Source of the DNA: Actinocatenispora sera
GTDB lineage: Bacteria; Actinomycetota; Actinomycetes; Mycobacteriales; Micromonosporaceae
Length of the DNA: 64,000 bases
Reading direction: 5' to 3'
NCBI RefSeq assembly: GCF_018324685.1
Contig: NZ_AP023354.1
Span: forward strand, 6,468,426 to 6,532,425
Shown: piece by piece, positions 19,025 through 27,059 of the stretch
How positions within the stretch are numbered: the first letter of the stretch is position 1
How the letters are laid out: each line of letters begins with the position of its first letter
Notes under the pieces: generated by a model
Seen by the model: only the letters and a program-made list of their open reading frames with translations
Told to the model about the DNA's origin: nothing
Database searches by the model: none
Translations under genes and position numbers: made by a program

Positions 19025-19074
19025 GGTGAATTCCTTCGTTGAGGCCGGGCGTTGACTCGGGGACGACTGCTGAC

Positions 19075-19695
19075 TCAGGACAGCCCGGCGCCACCGGGGA
19101 CCTGCGCGGCGCCGGTCACCACGTGGTCGATGAAGCCGTAGTCCTTCGCCTCCTCGGCGGTGAACCACCGGTCCCGGTCGGAGTCGGTCTCGATCTGCTC
19201 CAGCGTCTGCCCGGTGTGGCGCGCGACGCACTCCTGGAACATCTTCTTCGTGTACACCATCTGCTCGGCCTGGATGGCGACGTCGGCCGCCGTTCCGCCG
19301 ATGCCACCGGACGGCTGGTGCATCATGATCCGCGCGTGCGGCAGCGCGTACCGCTTGCCGGTGGTGCCGGCGCACAGCAGCAGCTGACCCATCGAGGCTG
19401 CCATGCCGAGCGCGTAGGTCGCCACATCGTTCTTGACGAACTGCATGGTGTCGTAGATCGCCATGCCCGCGTAGACCGAGCCACCCGGCGAGTTGATGTA
19501 GAGCGAGATGTCGCGCTCCGGATCCTCGGCGGCGAGCAGCAGCAGCTGGGCGACGACCCGGTTCGCGGACTCGTCGCTGACCTCGCTGCCCAGGAAGATG
19601 ATCCGCTCCCGCAGCAGCCGGTTGAAGACCAGGTCGTCGAATCCGCCACCGCCGGTGTCCGCGGAGCGCGCGGAAGGCGTGTACAGGTCAGTCAT
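19075..19695 (-). CDS. clpP1: Clp protease proteolytic subunit ClpP1
   Basis: This is the partner subunit of ClpP2 in the heteromeric Clp protease. The 206-residue protein has catalytic Ser101 (GMAASMGQ), His126 (MMHQPSGG) and Asp175 (DSDRDRWF). ATG 19695 is preceded by GAGAGGAT; a longer in-frame version from 19761 lacks family character. It is separated from tig upstream by 224 bp that include a strong terminator, so clpP1-clpP2 probably have their own promoter in that gap. Confidence 0.96.
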   Translation of the reverse strand: MTDLYTPSARSADTGGGGFDDLVFNRLLRERIIFLGSEVSDESANRVVAQLLLLAAEDPERDISLYINSPGGSVYAGMAIYDTMQFVKNDVATYALGMAASMGQLLLCAGTTGKRYALPHARIMMHQPSGGIGGTAADVAIQAEQMVYTKKMFQECVARHTGQTLEQIETDSDRDRWFTAEEAKDYGFIDHVVTGAAQVPGGAGLS

Positions 19696-19862
19696 GTTGC
19701 GATCCTCTCGGCCCACACGGCGCCGGTGGCGATGCTGCCGGCCCGGCGCTGGTTTCGTCATCGACCCTAGCCGGTACGTGCGCCCAACCGCCGCCGACGG
19801 GCCGGGTGTTCGCTCTCAGCGCATCGCCGTGCGCCCGCCACGACAACCGGACGACGAACGGC

Positions 19863-19900
19863 GACCGGCCCGCACCCGGGACACGGGTGACGGGCCGGTC
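19863..19900 (-). terminator. Strong hairpin terminator after tig
   Basis: GACCGGCCCG (19863-19872) pairs with CGGGCCGGTC (19891-19900), and inside it CACCCG pairs with CGGGTG. The result is a 16-bp stem with one bulged A and a 5-nt loop. It begins 20 bp past the tig stop and separates tig from clpP1. Confidence 0.8.
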
Positions 19901-19919
19901 GGCACGGAACGGAATCAGC

Positions 19920-21356
19920 TCACTCGGCCCTCGCCGCAGCCTCCTGCTCGGCCCCCTCGGCGGGCGCCTCGGCCTGGGCCGTGTCGCCCTCGGCAGCGTC
20001 GCCCTCGGCCGTGTCGCCCTCGGCGCGCGGCTCACCGGCCGGGTTGAGCACCGCGGTCAGGTCGACCTCGTTGCCGGCCGAGTCGGTCACCTTGGCGTGC
20101 TCCAGCACCATCGACAGCGCCTTGCCGCGGCGCACGTCGGCCACCACACCGGCGAGCTGGCCGGACCGCACCAGCTGGTCGGCGAACTGCTGCGGCGGGG
20201 CGCCGGCCTGCTGCGCCCGGCGCACGACCTCCTCGGTCAGCTCCTGGTCGTTGACGCCGACCTCCTCGGCGTCCGCCAGCGCGTCCAGGACCAGCTGGGT
20301 CTTCACGGCTTCCTCGGCGTTGCCCTTGAGCTCGGCGTCGAAGTCCTCGGCCGACTTCTCCTCGGCCGCGAGGTACTGGTCGAGGCTGGAGCCCATCTGC
20401 TCCAGCTGCTCGGACATGTTCTGCTTGCGGTAGTCGACCTCCTCGGTCACCACGCCCTCGGGGATCGGCACGTCGGTGGCCGCGAGCAGGGCCTCCAGCG
20501 CCTTGTCCCGCGCCTGGTACGCCTGGTCGAGCTTCTTCTGCCGCTCGACCCGGCCGCGGCTGTCGGCGCGCAGCTCGTCCAGGGTGTCGAACTCGCTGGC
20601 CAGCTGGGCGAACTCGTCGTCCAGCTCGGGCAGCTCCTTCTCCCGGACGCTGCGGACGGTGACCTCGATCTGCGCGTCCTCACCCGCGTTCGGGCCGCCC
20701 ACCAGCTTGCTCGTGAAGGTGGTCGTCTCGTCCTTGCTCAGGCCGACGATCGCGTCGTCGATGCCGTCGAGCAGCTGGCCGGAGCCGATCTCGTACGACA
20801 TGCCGCTGGCGGTGCCGCCCTCGACCTGGTTGCCGTCCACCGTGGCGGCCAGATCGATGGAGACGAAGTCGCCGGTCTGCGCCGGCCGCTCGACGCCCTT
20901 GAGGGTGGCGAACCGGTCGCGCAGCTGCGCGATCTGGGCGTCCACGTCCTCGTCGGTCACCGTGATCTCGTCGACCGTCGCGGTGATCGTGGACAGGTCC
21001 GGCAGGGTGATCTCCGGGCGGACGTCGACCTCGGCGGTGAAGGTGACCTTGTCACCGTCGTTCAGCTCGGTCACCTCGACCTCGGGGCGGCCGATCGCCT
21101 TGACGTCGTGCTCCTTGATCGCCGCCATGTACTGCTCCGGCAGCGCCTCCTGCACCGCCTCCTGCAGCACCGCACCTCGACCGACCCGCTGGTCGATCAG
21201 CCGGGTCGGCACCTTGCCGGGCCGGAAGCCCGGAATGCTCACCTGCTGGGCAATGGTCCGATACGCCTTCTTCACGCTCGACTCGAGCTCGGAGAAGGGC
21301 ACCTCGACCGACACCTTCACCCGGGTAGGGCTCAACGTCTCGACGGCGCTCTTCAC
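19920..21356 (-). CDS. tig: Trigger factor, ribosome-bound chaperone and prolyl isomerase
   Basis: Trigger factor binds nascent chains at the ribosome exit. The 478-residue protein has the N-terminal ribosome-binding signature GFRPGKVP at about residues 43-50, a central FKBP-type isomerase domain (residues ~150-240, GDFVSIDLAATVDG) and a helical C-terminal arm. The last 45 residues are an acidic Ala/Gly/Thr repeat tail (GDTAEGDAAEGDTA) built from a short DNA repeat; it is longer than in most homologues and probably disordered. The start is the ATG at 21356. Placement before clpP1-clpP2-clpX is conserved in bacteria. Confidence 0.96.
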   Translation of the reverse strand: MKSAVETLSPTRVKVSVEVPFSELESSVKKAYRTIAQQVSIPGFRPGKVPTRLIDQRVGRGAVLQEAVQEALPEQYMAAIKEHDVKAIGRPEVEVTELNDGDKVTFTAEVDVRPEITLPDLSTITATVDEITVTDEDVDAQIAQLRDRFATLKGVERPAQTGDFVSIDLAATVDGNQVEGGTASGMSYEIGSGQLLDGIDDAIVGLSKDETTTFTSKLVGGPNAGEDAQIEVTVRSVREKELPELDDEFAQLASEFDTLDELRADSRGRVERQKKLDQAYQARDKALEALLAATDVPIPEGVVTEEVDYRKQNMSEQLEQMGSSLDQYLAAEEKSAEDFDAELKGNAEEAVKTQLVLDALADAEEVGVNDQELTEEVVRRAQQAGAPPQQFADQLVRSGQLAGVVADVRRGKALSMVLEHAKVTDSAGNEVDLTAVLNPAGEPRAEGDTAEGDAAEGDTAQAEAPAEGAEQEAAARAE

Positions 21357-21565
21357 AGGGGTACTCCTCGGCAGGTGATCGGGTGCTTAACCACGGCGGT
21401 CTGGTGTTCTGGACGTGCGCCCACGCGGGCAGACCCGCCGCTGACCGACCGAGTCTAGGCGAGCGCCACGGAACGCAAGGACTCGGGCGCCCGACCGGCC
21501 GGATGGCACGACGCCACCAAGCGTACGCCGGACCCACCGTCCCCCCGGCGCCGCCTCATGCCTGC

Positions 21566-21841
21566 TCAGGCGGCCGGGGTCGCGTGCAGGTCGATGAAGG
21601 TGAACGGCGGCTCCGCACCCGGCCGGTAGACCACCACGGTCACCGGCGACTCCGGCCGCACCGGGCCGACCCGGTCCAGGATCGACGACAGCGACTCCTC
21701 GGCCAGCGCGAGTACCAGGTGGCTGCCGGCGCGGAACGTGACCGACCGGGCCAAACACCGAAACATCGGGTCCCGCAGCCGGCTCGCGAACTCCCGCGCG
21801 GCCCGCCAGGCCACCACCTCAGAAACCCCTGCACCGCTCAT
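21566..21841 (-). CDS. Hypothetical protein, 91 residues
   Basis: This small soluble protein has no recognised domain. It begins MSGAGVSEVVAWRAAREFASRL and ends with a beta-rich part (VTVVVYRPGAEPPFTFIDLHA). ATG 21841 is chosen over an upstream in-frame start at 21904 because the extra residues look non-coding. It lies upstream of tig on the same strand with a 209-bp gap that should hold the tig promoter. The codon pattern supports a real gene. Confidence 0.55.
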   Translation of the reverse strand: MSGAGVSEVVAWRAAREFASRLRDPMFRCLARSVTFRAGSHLVLALAEESLSSILDRVGPVRPESPVTVVVYRPGAEPPFTFIDLHATPAA

Positions 21842-22036
21842 CGTGTACCCATCGTGGCGCGGCCGCGGGCGCCAGGACACCGGCCGCCCGTCCCACCAGC
21901 GCACGCCGTTGGGTCAGCCCCAACAACCCGAACCACCGACCCGACGCCTCGCCCGGCCCCTGACCTGAACCGGGCCGTCCCCGGACACGACACGACCCCG
22001 GCCGCACGATCGCGGGCCGGGGTCGGGGTCACCGGG

Positions 22037-22110
22037 TCGGGGTGGCGGGATTTGAACCCACGGCCCCTCGCTCCCAAAGCGAGTGCGCTACCAAACTGCG
22101 CCACACCCCG
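22037..22110 (-). tRNA. tRNA-Pro, anticodon TGG
   Basis: Read on the minus strand, the acceptor CGGGGTG pairs with CACCCCG. The D arm GGCGCAGTTTGGTAGCGC, the anticodon stem-loop with loop TTTGGGA (anticodon TGG) and the T arm GTGGGTTCAAATCCC all fold normally. The length is 74 nt with discriminator A. CCA is not encoded. Confidence 0.95.
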
Positions 22111-22216
22111 GGTGCCTGCGACAGTGTAGGCCGTCGGTCCGCCGAGCCGCGCACACTGCCCCGCCGCTCCCTATGTACCCTGATGCGGCAGGCCCCGTAC
22201 CGCCGGGGTCGGCGTC

Positions 22217-22290
22217 GCGGGTGTAGCTCAATGGCAGAGCCCCAGCCTTCCAAGCTGGTCATGCGGGTTCGATTCCCGTCACCCGCTCCA
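22217..22290 (+). tRNA. tRNA-Gly, anticodon TCC, with encoded CCA
   Basis: The acceptor GCGGGTG (22217-22223) pairs with CACCCGC (22280-22286). The D arm, the anticodon loop CTTCCAA (anticodon TCC) and the T arm GCGGGTTCGATTCCCGT are normal. The discriminator is T at 22287 and CCA is encoded at 22288-22290. The 3' half is repeated in diverged form at 24747-24787, marking this gene as the probable target of an integrated element. Confidence 0.95.
22249..22289. repeat. Left end of element: tRNA-Gly 3' half (att-like)
   Basis: This 41-nt segment runs from the anticodon loop to the CC of the tRNA tail. It matches 34 of 41 positions without gaps at 24747-24787, with the last 20 (CGATTCCCGTCACCCGCTCC) identical. 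Confidence 0.7.
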
Positions 22291-22338
22291 CTGTCCCGGA
22301 CCAGGTCACAGGGTGTTTCAGACCTGGACCAACAACCA

Positions 22339-22690
22339 TCAGGCACCCTTCTTCTTCCGGCCGTGCCCCTTACGTGCCCGACCGACGCCCTCCCCACCGG
22401 GTAGAGCGGTGGAAGTTCCCGCGTCGGAGCGGTGCGCCGTGGGCGCCCGTGAAGACCGGCGCGTCCGGGTCGGTAGCGGTGAACTCGTAGACCAGTTGCC
22501 CACCGGCCTGTTCGACGGTGGCGGCGGGACACCCACGAGTGTTCTCCTGGACCGCCTTTTGACCCGGCAGGGGAGCAGTGGATCAGTTCGTCATCCACGG
22601 CGGTGTTCAGGACGGCACGCAGCAGGCGGTACGCCTTGGCAGCCGTGGTCGCAGAGACGCCACGGGAGAGTAGATGGGCCCGTCAGGCAC
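22339..22690 (-). pseudogene. Tyrosine integrase remnant
   Basis: Reading leftward from 22690, typical actinobacterial phage/ICE integrase sequence appears: LLSRGVSATTAAKAYRLL, then RAVLNTAVDDELI. A frameshift and an internal deletion follow, after which TVEQ runs into DPDAPVFTGAHGAPLRR and GNFHRSTRW in another frame. The tail RARKGHGRKKKGA with its stop at 22339 lies in a third frame. The catalytic Arg, His-x-x-Arg and Tyr boxes are gone, so it cannot be active. It lies 50 bp from the tRNA-Gly 3' end, the usual place for an integrase beside its attachment site. Confidence 0.7.
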
Positions 22691-23171
22691 AGGATGGGCG
22701 GGCGCCGGCGGTTCGGGCACGCGCCTGGCCCCGCTCCGCTGTCGCTACGCGACTGGACGCTCAAGGCCCGCAGCCGGCGCGCACGAAAAGGCGGACCGCC
22801 GAACCCGGAGTCTCACCGAGATCAACGACCCGCGTCGGGTCTGCTCACTACCGACCGCACACAGTGGCCCGGGGGCTCCGGCCAGGCCGGCGGTCTGCTG
22901 GTGGCCGGGTGGTCACTGCCACGCCGGGGGACGCGGGGCACGCCCCGGTCGCCGGACGGGCCACCGGGAGGCGCCGCCCCAGGCACAGCCGAGCAGGCTG
23001 CCGCCGGGAGGGGCATGGCGATGACGGGATGGCTCCCGGCTCATATTGTCCGTAAGGGATAACCGGCCTAGCAGCACGTCCGTGCCGGTCCCACCGAGCC
23101 GGGTCCGTGATCGTGCAGCAACTTTCCGGCGGCACACTTTCCGCACGAACTCCAGACGGGGGACCGGTCGA
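22691..23171. other. 480-bp region without recognisable gene
   Basis: This lies inside the putative element, between the integrase fossil and a small membrane-protein gene. No frame shows a domain or a sustained coding pattern. The last part (from about 23035) is AT-richer and may contain the promoter of the gene at 23172. Confidence 0.4.
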
Positions 23172-23387
23172 ATGAGTGGATTTAGCGAAATCAACCTATT
23201 CACGCTGGCCCTTGTCTTCGGCTGTGCCGTGATACCGGTACTCATCGTCGGATCACTGGTGCTGTGCCAGGCGCGCGGATCGTCAAGAGGTGCGCGCTGG
23301 GCGCTGCCGGCCCTCATCATCCTCGGCGCAGTGGTGAGCGTCATGTGGCTGTTGGACCTCCTGCTCGTAATAGCAAATCCGATCTGA
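23172..23387 (+). CDS. Small two-helix membrane protein, 71 residues
   Basis: The protein begins MSGFSEINLFTLALVFG and has two hydrophobic helices (about residues 8-32 and 43-68) joined by a short basic loop, CQARGSSRGARW. The sequence resembles small actinobacterial membrane proteins of unknown role. Its base composition is less GC-biased than neighbours, in line with an accessory origin. An ATG in front of a complete two-helix unit is the best start. It sits inside the tRNA-Gly-bounded segment. Confidence 0.55.
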   Translation: MSGFSEINLFTLALVFGCAVIPVLIVGSLVLCQARGSSRGARWALPALIILGAVVSVMWLLDLLLVIANPI

Positions 23388-23537
23388 TGAGCAGGCCGAT
23401 GTGACCGTCGTGCAAGCAGTTGGTTCCTCAAGACCATGCCCCGCACGTGCCCGAGGCTGTAGCCAACAGGGGTCAATTCCAAGCCCTCTGGGTGGCGGTC
23501 CTCGTGCTGGCGGTTCGACGGCCCCGGGGTGCGCCTG

Positions 23538-23930
23538 TCAGGTACGCTTCTCCAGCGCTACCGGGGCTCGGGTCATCCCCGGGATGAGGACGGCCGCGAG
23601 GCCGAGGTGCATGAGCGCCAGGCTGGTTCGCGTCGCGGTTGCCATGGGACCGGTCAGCAGGACGAACGATCCCGCGAGCGTGACCAGCGCGGCAACGGTC
23701 CACACCGTACGGCCGTGTCGGGTGAGACGTTCCAGAGCCGCCAGCAGCGCCCACCCGGCCAGAGCCGCGGCGAGTGCGAGCACGATGACGGTGCCGACGC
23801 GGATCTCCAGCGATGGTGGCCCTTCGACCCGAAGCCGGTGGCCGAGCAGCGGCACGGTCACGATCCAGACGAATACCGGCACCGCCACGGCGGCGATGAC
23901 CACGCTGCCGCGGATGGCGGCCCGTCTCAC
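23538..23930 (-). CDS. DUF6069-like four-helix membrane protein
   Basis: This 130-residue integral membrane protein has four predicted helices (about 8-28, 46-66, 77-97 and 103-123). The pattern AAALAGWALLAALERLT, the Arg-x-x-TVWTVAALV helix start and the final MHLGLAAVLIPGM fit the DUF6069 family of actinobacterial membrane proteins, which are often found beside TetR regulators. Its start overlaps the end of the TetR gene by 4 bp, so the two form an operon controlled by that repressor. The transport or stress role is not known. Confidence 0.72.
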   Translation of the reverse strand: MRRAAIRGSVVIAAVAVPVFVWIVTVPLLGHRLRVEGPPSLEIRVGTVIVLALAAALAGWALLAALERLTRHGRTVWTVAALVTLAGSFVLLTGPMATATRTSLALMHLGLAAVLIPGMTRAPVALEKRT

Positions 23931-24517
23931 GAGGGCTCCGCGAGCGCGCCGTGCAGGAACACCGCCACCAGGTCGCCGGTCGACAGTGGAGTACGAGGCC
24001 GGGCGAACAGCAGTCCGAGGAACACCGCGGCCGCCTGGTCCCGGGGTACCCGGAGGGGCGGGGCGTCGTCGCCGAACAGGTCGGTGATCGCCTCCCGGAT
24101 GGCGGCGACGGACTGCTCCCGGCTGTCGGCGGGCGGGCGTTCGGCCCGACTGCGGTGACCGGAACCGAGCAGCGCCCCGGCGACGGCGCCCATCCGGTCG
24201 AGGTGGGCGTCGAGCGCGTCGGCGGCTCCGGTGAGCCGATCGGCCAGTGGCAGATCGGTGGGAATCGACGCGATCTCGCGGACGGCGTGGTCGGGCCGCA
24301 CCGCTTCGGCCATGCAGGCATCCAGCAACTCGTTCTTGTCGGCGAACGCGCGGAAGATGGTGCCCTCGCCGATGCCGGCAGCGCGGGCAACCTGTCCGGT
24401 CGTGACCTTCGCGCCGTGCTCGGCAACGAGGGGCAGCGCGGCCGCGATGATCATCACGCGGCGTTGTTCGGGACTCATCCCCGGGGCGCGGCGCCGGGTC
24501 TCCTTCGGTGGTGTCAT
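23927..24517 (-). CDS. TetR family transcriptional regulator
   Basis: This 196-residue repressor has its HTH at about residues 15-60 (RRVMIIAAALPLVAEHG, then VARAAGIGEGTIFRAFADKNELL) and a helical effector domain. ATG 24517 is chosen because it starts the family sequence just downstream of two perfect operators. A TTGACG box followed by 17 bp of operator and TACGGT looks like its own promoter, so it should be autoregulated. It is cotranscribed with the DUF6069 gene behind it. Confidence 0.88.
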   Translation of the reverse strand: MTPPKETRRRAPGMSPEQRRVMIIAAALPLVAEHGAKVTTGQVARAAGIGEGTIFRAFADKNELLDACMAEAVRPDHAVREIASIPTDLPLADRLTGAADALDAHLDRMGAVAGALLGSGHRSRAERPPADSREQSVAAIREAITDLFGDDAPPLRVPRDQAAAVFLGLLFARPRTPLSTGDLVAVFLHGALAEPS

Positions 24518-24530
24518 GACGACCACCGTA

Positions 24531-24576
24531 CGGAGTGAGTACTCACTCCGTCAAGATTGGAGTGAGTACTCACTCC
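24531..24576. promoter_or_regulatory. Two identical TetR operators (GGAGTGAGTACTCACTCC)
   Basis: A perfect 20-bp palindrome at 24531-24550 and a perfect 18-bp palindrome at 24559-24576 share the same core, with centres 27 bp apart. The first fills the spacer between a TTGACG -35-like box and a TACGGT -10-like box reading toward the TetR gene. Confidence 0.85.
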
Positions 24577-24746
24577 ACGACGTGATGCTCCGCCGAGAGC
24601 CGGGCCGCGGCACGCCGGAGACGCGCCGGAGCTCCGTACCACCGCAACACCACCCCGTCCGCGCCGGGGCGGTGCAGGCCAGTCAAGATGGCCCACCGGG
24701 GGTGAATGCCCGAGCCCGCGGGATGATCATCAGATCGGGAGCTCCG

Positions 24747-24787
24747 TCCAAGCCGGCGGTACGAGTCCGATTCCCGTCACCCGCTCC
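24747..24787. repeat. Right end of element: diverged tRNA-Gly 3' half (att-like)
   Basis: This is a 41-nt copy of the tRNA-Gly 3' half (34 of 41 identical, last 20 exact). It is not part of a full tRNA because the 5' half is missing. It has the form expected for the far end of an element integrated into the tRNA gene. Confidence 0.65.
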
Positions 24788-24872
24788 CCGGGGCCCGGCC
24801 GAGGCCAGCCACTCCGCCACGTTCGGGTACGGTGGCGCGAGCGTCGCGTGTCGGTGGCAGGCCGTGCCAGGC

Positions 24873-24959
24873 ATGGAGGCGTGGGATCCGAAGGAGTACG
24901 ACGATGATGACGTCGTTCCCTTCGCCCTCACATGGCTGAGGGCGAGAAGACCAGGCTGA
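24873..24959 (+). CDS. Possible leader peptide overlapping the hemerythrin start
   Basis: A 28-residue frame from ATG 24873 encodes MEAWDPKEYDDDDVV and a hydrophobic-basic end. It overlaps the hemerythrin ATG by 28 bases in another frame. A 9-bp stem (24922-24930 with 24937-24945) puts that ATG into a 6-nt loop. Translation of the leader could open the stem. This is proposed from sequence only. Confidence 0.3.
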   Translation: MEAWDPKEYDDDDVVPFALTWLRARRPG

Positions 24960-25402
24960 TCGCCTGGAGCACCGAACTGCGAGCCGTGCACCAGCGGCTG
25001 CGCGAGGCGCTACGAGTCACCCGCGCGGCACTGGATGGCGGGGCCGCGAACGATCCGATCGCACCCGACCTGCTGCTGTTCTGCCACGGCTTCTGCACCG
25101 CGCTGACCGGCCACCATCAGGGTGAGGACCGCGAACTGTTCCCGGCCATCGCGGCCGCTCATCCGGAACTTCGCGAGACGCTGCGGAAGCTGACCCACGA
25201 TCACACGATGATCGGCCAGCTGATGGCCGACCTGCAGGCGGCGGTCGAACGGGATGGCTCGCCGGCCGCTCTCCGGCGGCACCTCGAGGGGATCGCCGCC
25301 ATCATGGAGTCGCACTTCCGGTACGAGGAGCGCCAGCTGCTCGCGGTCCTCGAATCGCTGGCGCTGGACGCCGACCCGCACGACGTCCTCGGGCCCCTCT
25401 GA
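24932..25402 (+). CDS. Hemerythrin HHE-domain protein
   Basis: This 156-residue four-helix protein of the HHE cation-binding family likely holds a di-iron centre for oxygen, nitric oxide or redox sensing. Candidate ligands are spaced as in the family: His20 (AVHQRL), His61/His62 and Glu65 (GHHQGEDRELFP), His89/His91 (THDHTMIG), His128 and Glu132 (SHFRYEERQ). It lacks a clear ribosome site, and its start codon lies in the loop of a small hairpin overlapping a leader frame. It is just outside the tRNA-Gly-bounded segment. Confidence 0.85.
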   Translation: MAEGEKTRLIAWSTELRAVHQRLREALRVTRAALDGGAANDPIAPDLLLFCHGFCTALTGHHQGEDRELFPAIAAAHPELRETLRKLTHDHTMIGQLMADLQAAVERDGSPAALRRHLEGIAAIMESHFRYEERQLLAVLESLALDADPHDVLGPL

Positions 25403-25447
25403 CCTCGGTCCGCGACCGCGTCACGGCCCTGCAGCCGGTCGGCACGG

Positions 25448-25930
25448 TCAGTGCTGCACGAGGCCGCCGACCGGAACCGGCGGAACGTGGCCGTCGGCGG
25501 GGCGCGTACGGGCCAGTGCGAGGCCGACGTCGACGAGCGACGAGCGGCGCAGGGCGACGACGTCGGGGATCGGCGTCCAGACCGACTCGGAGGCCTCACC
25601 GTTCGGCTCCGGTCGCAGCGTGTCGCCGGTGATCCCGACCTGGTAGAAGACGCCCACGTTCTGGTGCTCCGAACCGCGCCGGCTCTCGGCGGCCGGGATC
25701 ACCCTGCACGCCGGGTACGCGGCCAGCCGGAAACCGCCCCCCACCTCCGATGAGGTTCGTAGCCGTCGCTCCGGACACCGAACACGCTCACCGTACGGCG
25801 GGGTCGAGCGCCTGGTCACCGACCGTTCCGCCGGCAGCTCGGCGAGCCGGAGAACACGGTGTCGGCGGGCGGCGTGCAGGGTCGGCGGTACCGCCCGGCC
25901 ATCGGTTCGACGTCGAGACCGTGCCGGTCG
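25448..25930 (-). pseudogene. Nudix hydrolase remnant
   Basis: The last 70 codons read like the end of a Nudix protein (NVGVFYQVGITGDTLRPE, then ASESVWTPIPDV, then LRRSSLVDVGLALAR). Upstream, GLDVEPMAGRYRRP (the part after the Nudix box) appears in a different frame before a stop, and the Nudix box itself is absent. The gene therefore looks 5'-truncated and frameshifted. It lies directly behind the CPT-like kinase gene. Confidence 0.45.
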
Positions 25931-25941
25931 GTCCAAGGCGC

Positions 25942-26544
25942 TCAGGCAAGCCGCGGAAAGGCCGACCCGGGCCCTTCTTCGATCCGGCGTTCGATCAGAT
26001 CGGCGCACTCGGCCGGGCTGGACACCGACGTGTCGACCTCGAGGTCGTAGTGCCCGGGGTCGTGGACCGCCCGCTGCCACAGGCCGACCGGATCGGCCAC
26101 CGAACCGAGGCGTTGATAGCCGACGCCACCCCAGGTGGCTCGCCGGCGTTGCAGGAGCACTTCTCGGGGGCAGCGAACTCCGACGAAGAAGACCGGCAGG
26201 CCGTGCAGGCGTCGGGCGCACCGGGACAGGATGTTGCGCGGTACCGAATAGCTGTCGTGATGGACGGCGTCGACGACGACGTTGAGGCCGAGCCGGCTGT
26301 GCGCCGCGATCGACTCGTACATCGCGTCGTACAGCGTCACGATCAGCGGTTCGAGGTCGGGCCGCTCAGCACCCGGGCGCAGGCCGATGGCCGGTTGCCA
26401 CCGCTGGGGTGCCATGTGCTTGAACCGATCGACGCCGAGGTTCATCCAGACCCCGGCGAACCGATCCTGAATGGCTGCCGCGATGCTCGACTTCCCCGAA
26501 CGCGGCGGACCGTTCAGGATGACGATGCGACCTGTCTCTTCCAC
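25942..26544 (-). CDS. Chloramphenicol phosphotransferase-like P-loop kinase
   Basis: This 200-residue P-loop protein has Walker A GPPRSGKSS at about residues 11-19, followed by the Asp of NLGVDRF and the VVVDAVHHD and FFVGVRCPREVL segments typical of the CPT-like family. Such proteins phosphorylate small hydroxylated substrates; resistance to chloramphenicol cannot be assumed. The GTG start at 26544 has a near-perfect AGGAGG six bases upstream, while a longer in-frame extension to 26853 lacks one. Confidence 0.78.
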   Translation of the reverse strand: MEETGRIVILNGPPRSGKSSIAAAIQDRFAGVWMNLGVDRFKHMAPQRWQPAIGLRPGAERPDLEPLIVTLYDAMYESIAAHSRLGLNVVVDAVHHDSYSVPRNILSRCARRLHGLPVFFVGVRCPREVLLQRRRATWGGVGYQRLGSVADPVGLWQRAVHDPGHYDLEVDTSVSSPAECADLIERRIEEGPGSAFPRLA

Positions 26545-26794
26545 GAGTCCTCCTGCGATCCAGAGTGGACCGGACCGGGCTCGGTCCGGGGCTGTTCCCG
26601 AGCGGCGAAACGGTGGTCGGCTCGGTGCTGCCGGCGGCATGCGGGTCGTCGGGGCGGGCTTGGGCCGCATCGTCGTTTCGGGGCGTTCGCTCGCGGGTAG
26701 AAAACGTTCAGATCGTTGAAATGTCGTCCAAACGGCAAGGCAGCGGTCACGCGTCGGCGACGCGAGGTCGCCGGCACAGGACGTTGGAGGCGAC

Positions 26795-27001
26795 GTGCGC
26801 ATCGGACGCATCGGCATCGTCGTGGTACTCGTCTGGCTCATCATCGGCGCCATCGCCGCGGCCCAGCGCGGCTACTTCGGCAGTCCGAAGGCACACTGCG
26901 GGACGGTCGGCAGCACCGTCGTGACGATCATCGCCGGCCCGCTCAACTATCTCGGCGTCAACCCGAAGATCAGCTGCCACGTCCCGCAACCCGCGAAGTA
27001 G
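26795..27001 (+). CDS. Small exported or membrane protein, 68 residues
   Basis: This short protein begins with a hydrophobic helix (MRIGRIGIVVVLVWLIIGAI) and then a polar part containing two cysteines (KAHCGTV and PKISCHVP) that could pair outside the membrane. The ending is NYLGVNPKISCHVPQPAK. The GTG start has GGAGG six bases upstream, strong support for translation. It is divergent from the CPT-like gene. The layout is shared with a widespread class of small actinobacterial secreted peptides of unknown role. Confidence 0.68.
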   Translation: MRIGRIGIVVVLVWLIIGAIAAAQRGYFGSPKAHCGTVGSTVVTIIAGPLNYLGVNPKISCHVPQPAK

Positions 27002-27059
27002 CTCCCTGCGCTTTCTGCCGGCTCGGCGCGTCGTTCGGTTCCGGCCGCCGGCCGGCGGG

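Noticed and set aside
24720-24790. Second tRNA-Gly gene
   Set aside because: Only the 3' half is present; no acceptor 5' strand or D arm can be found upstream, so it is an att-like fragment.
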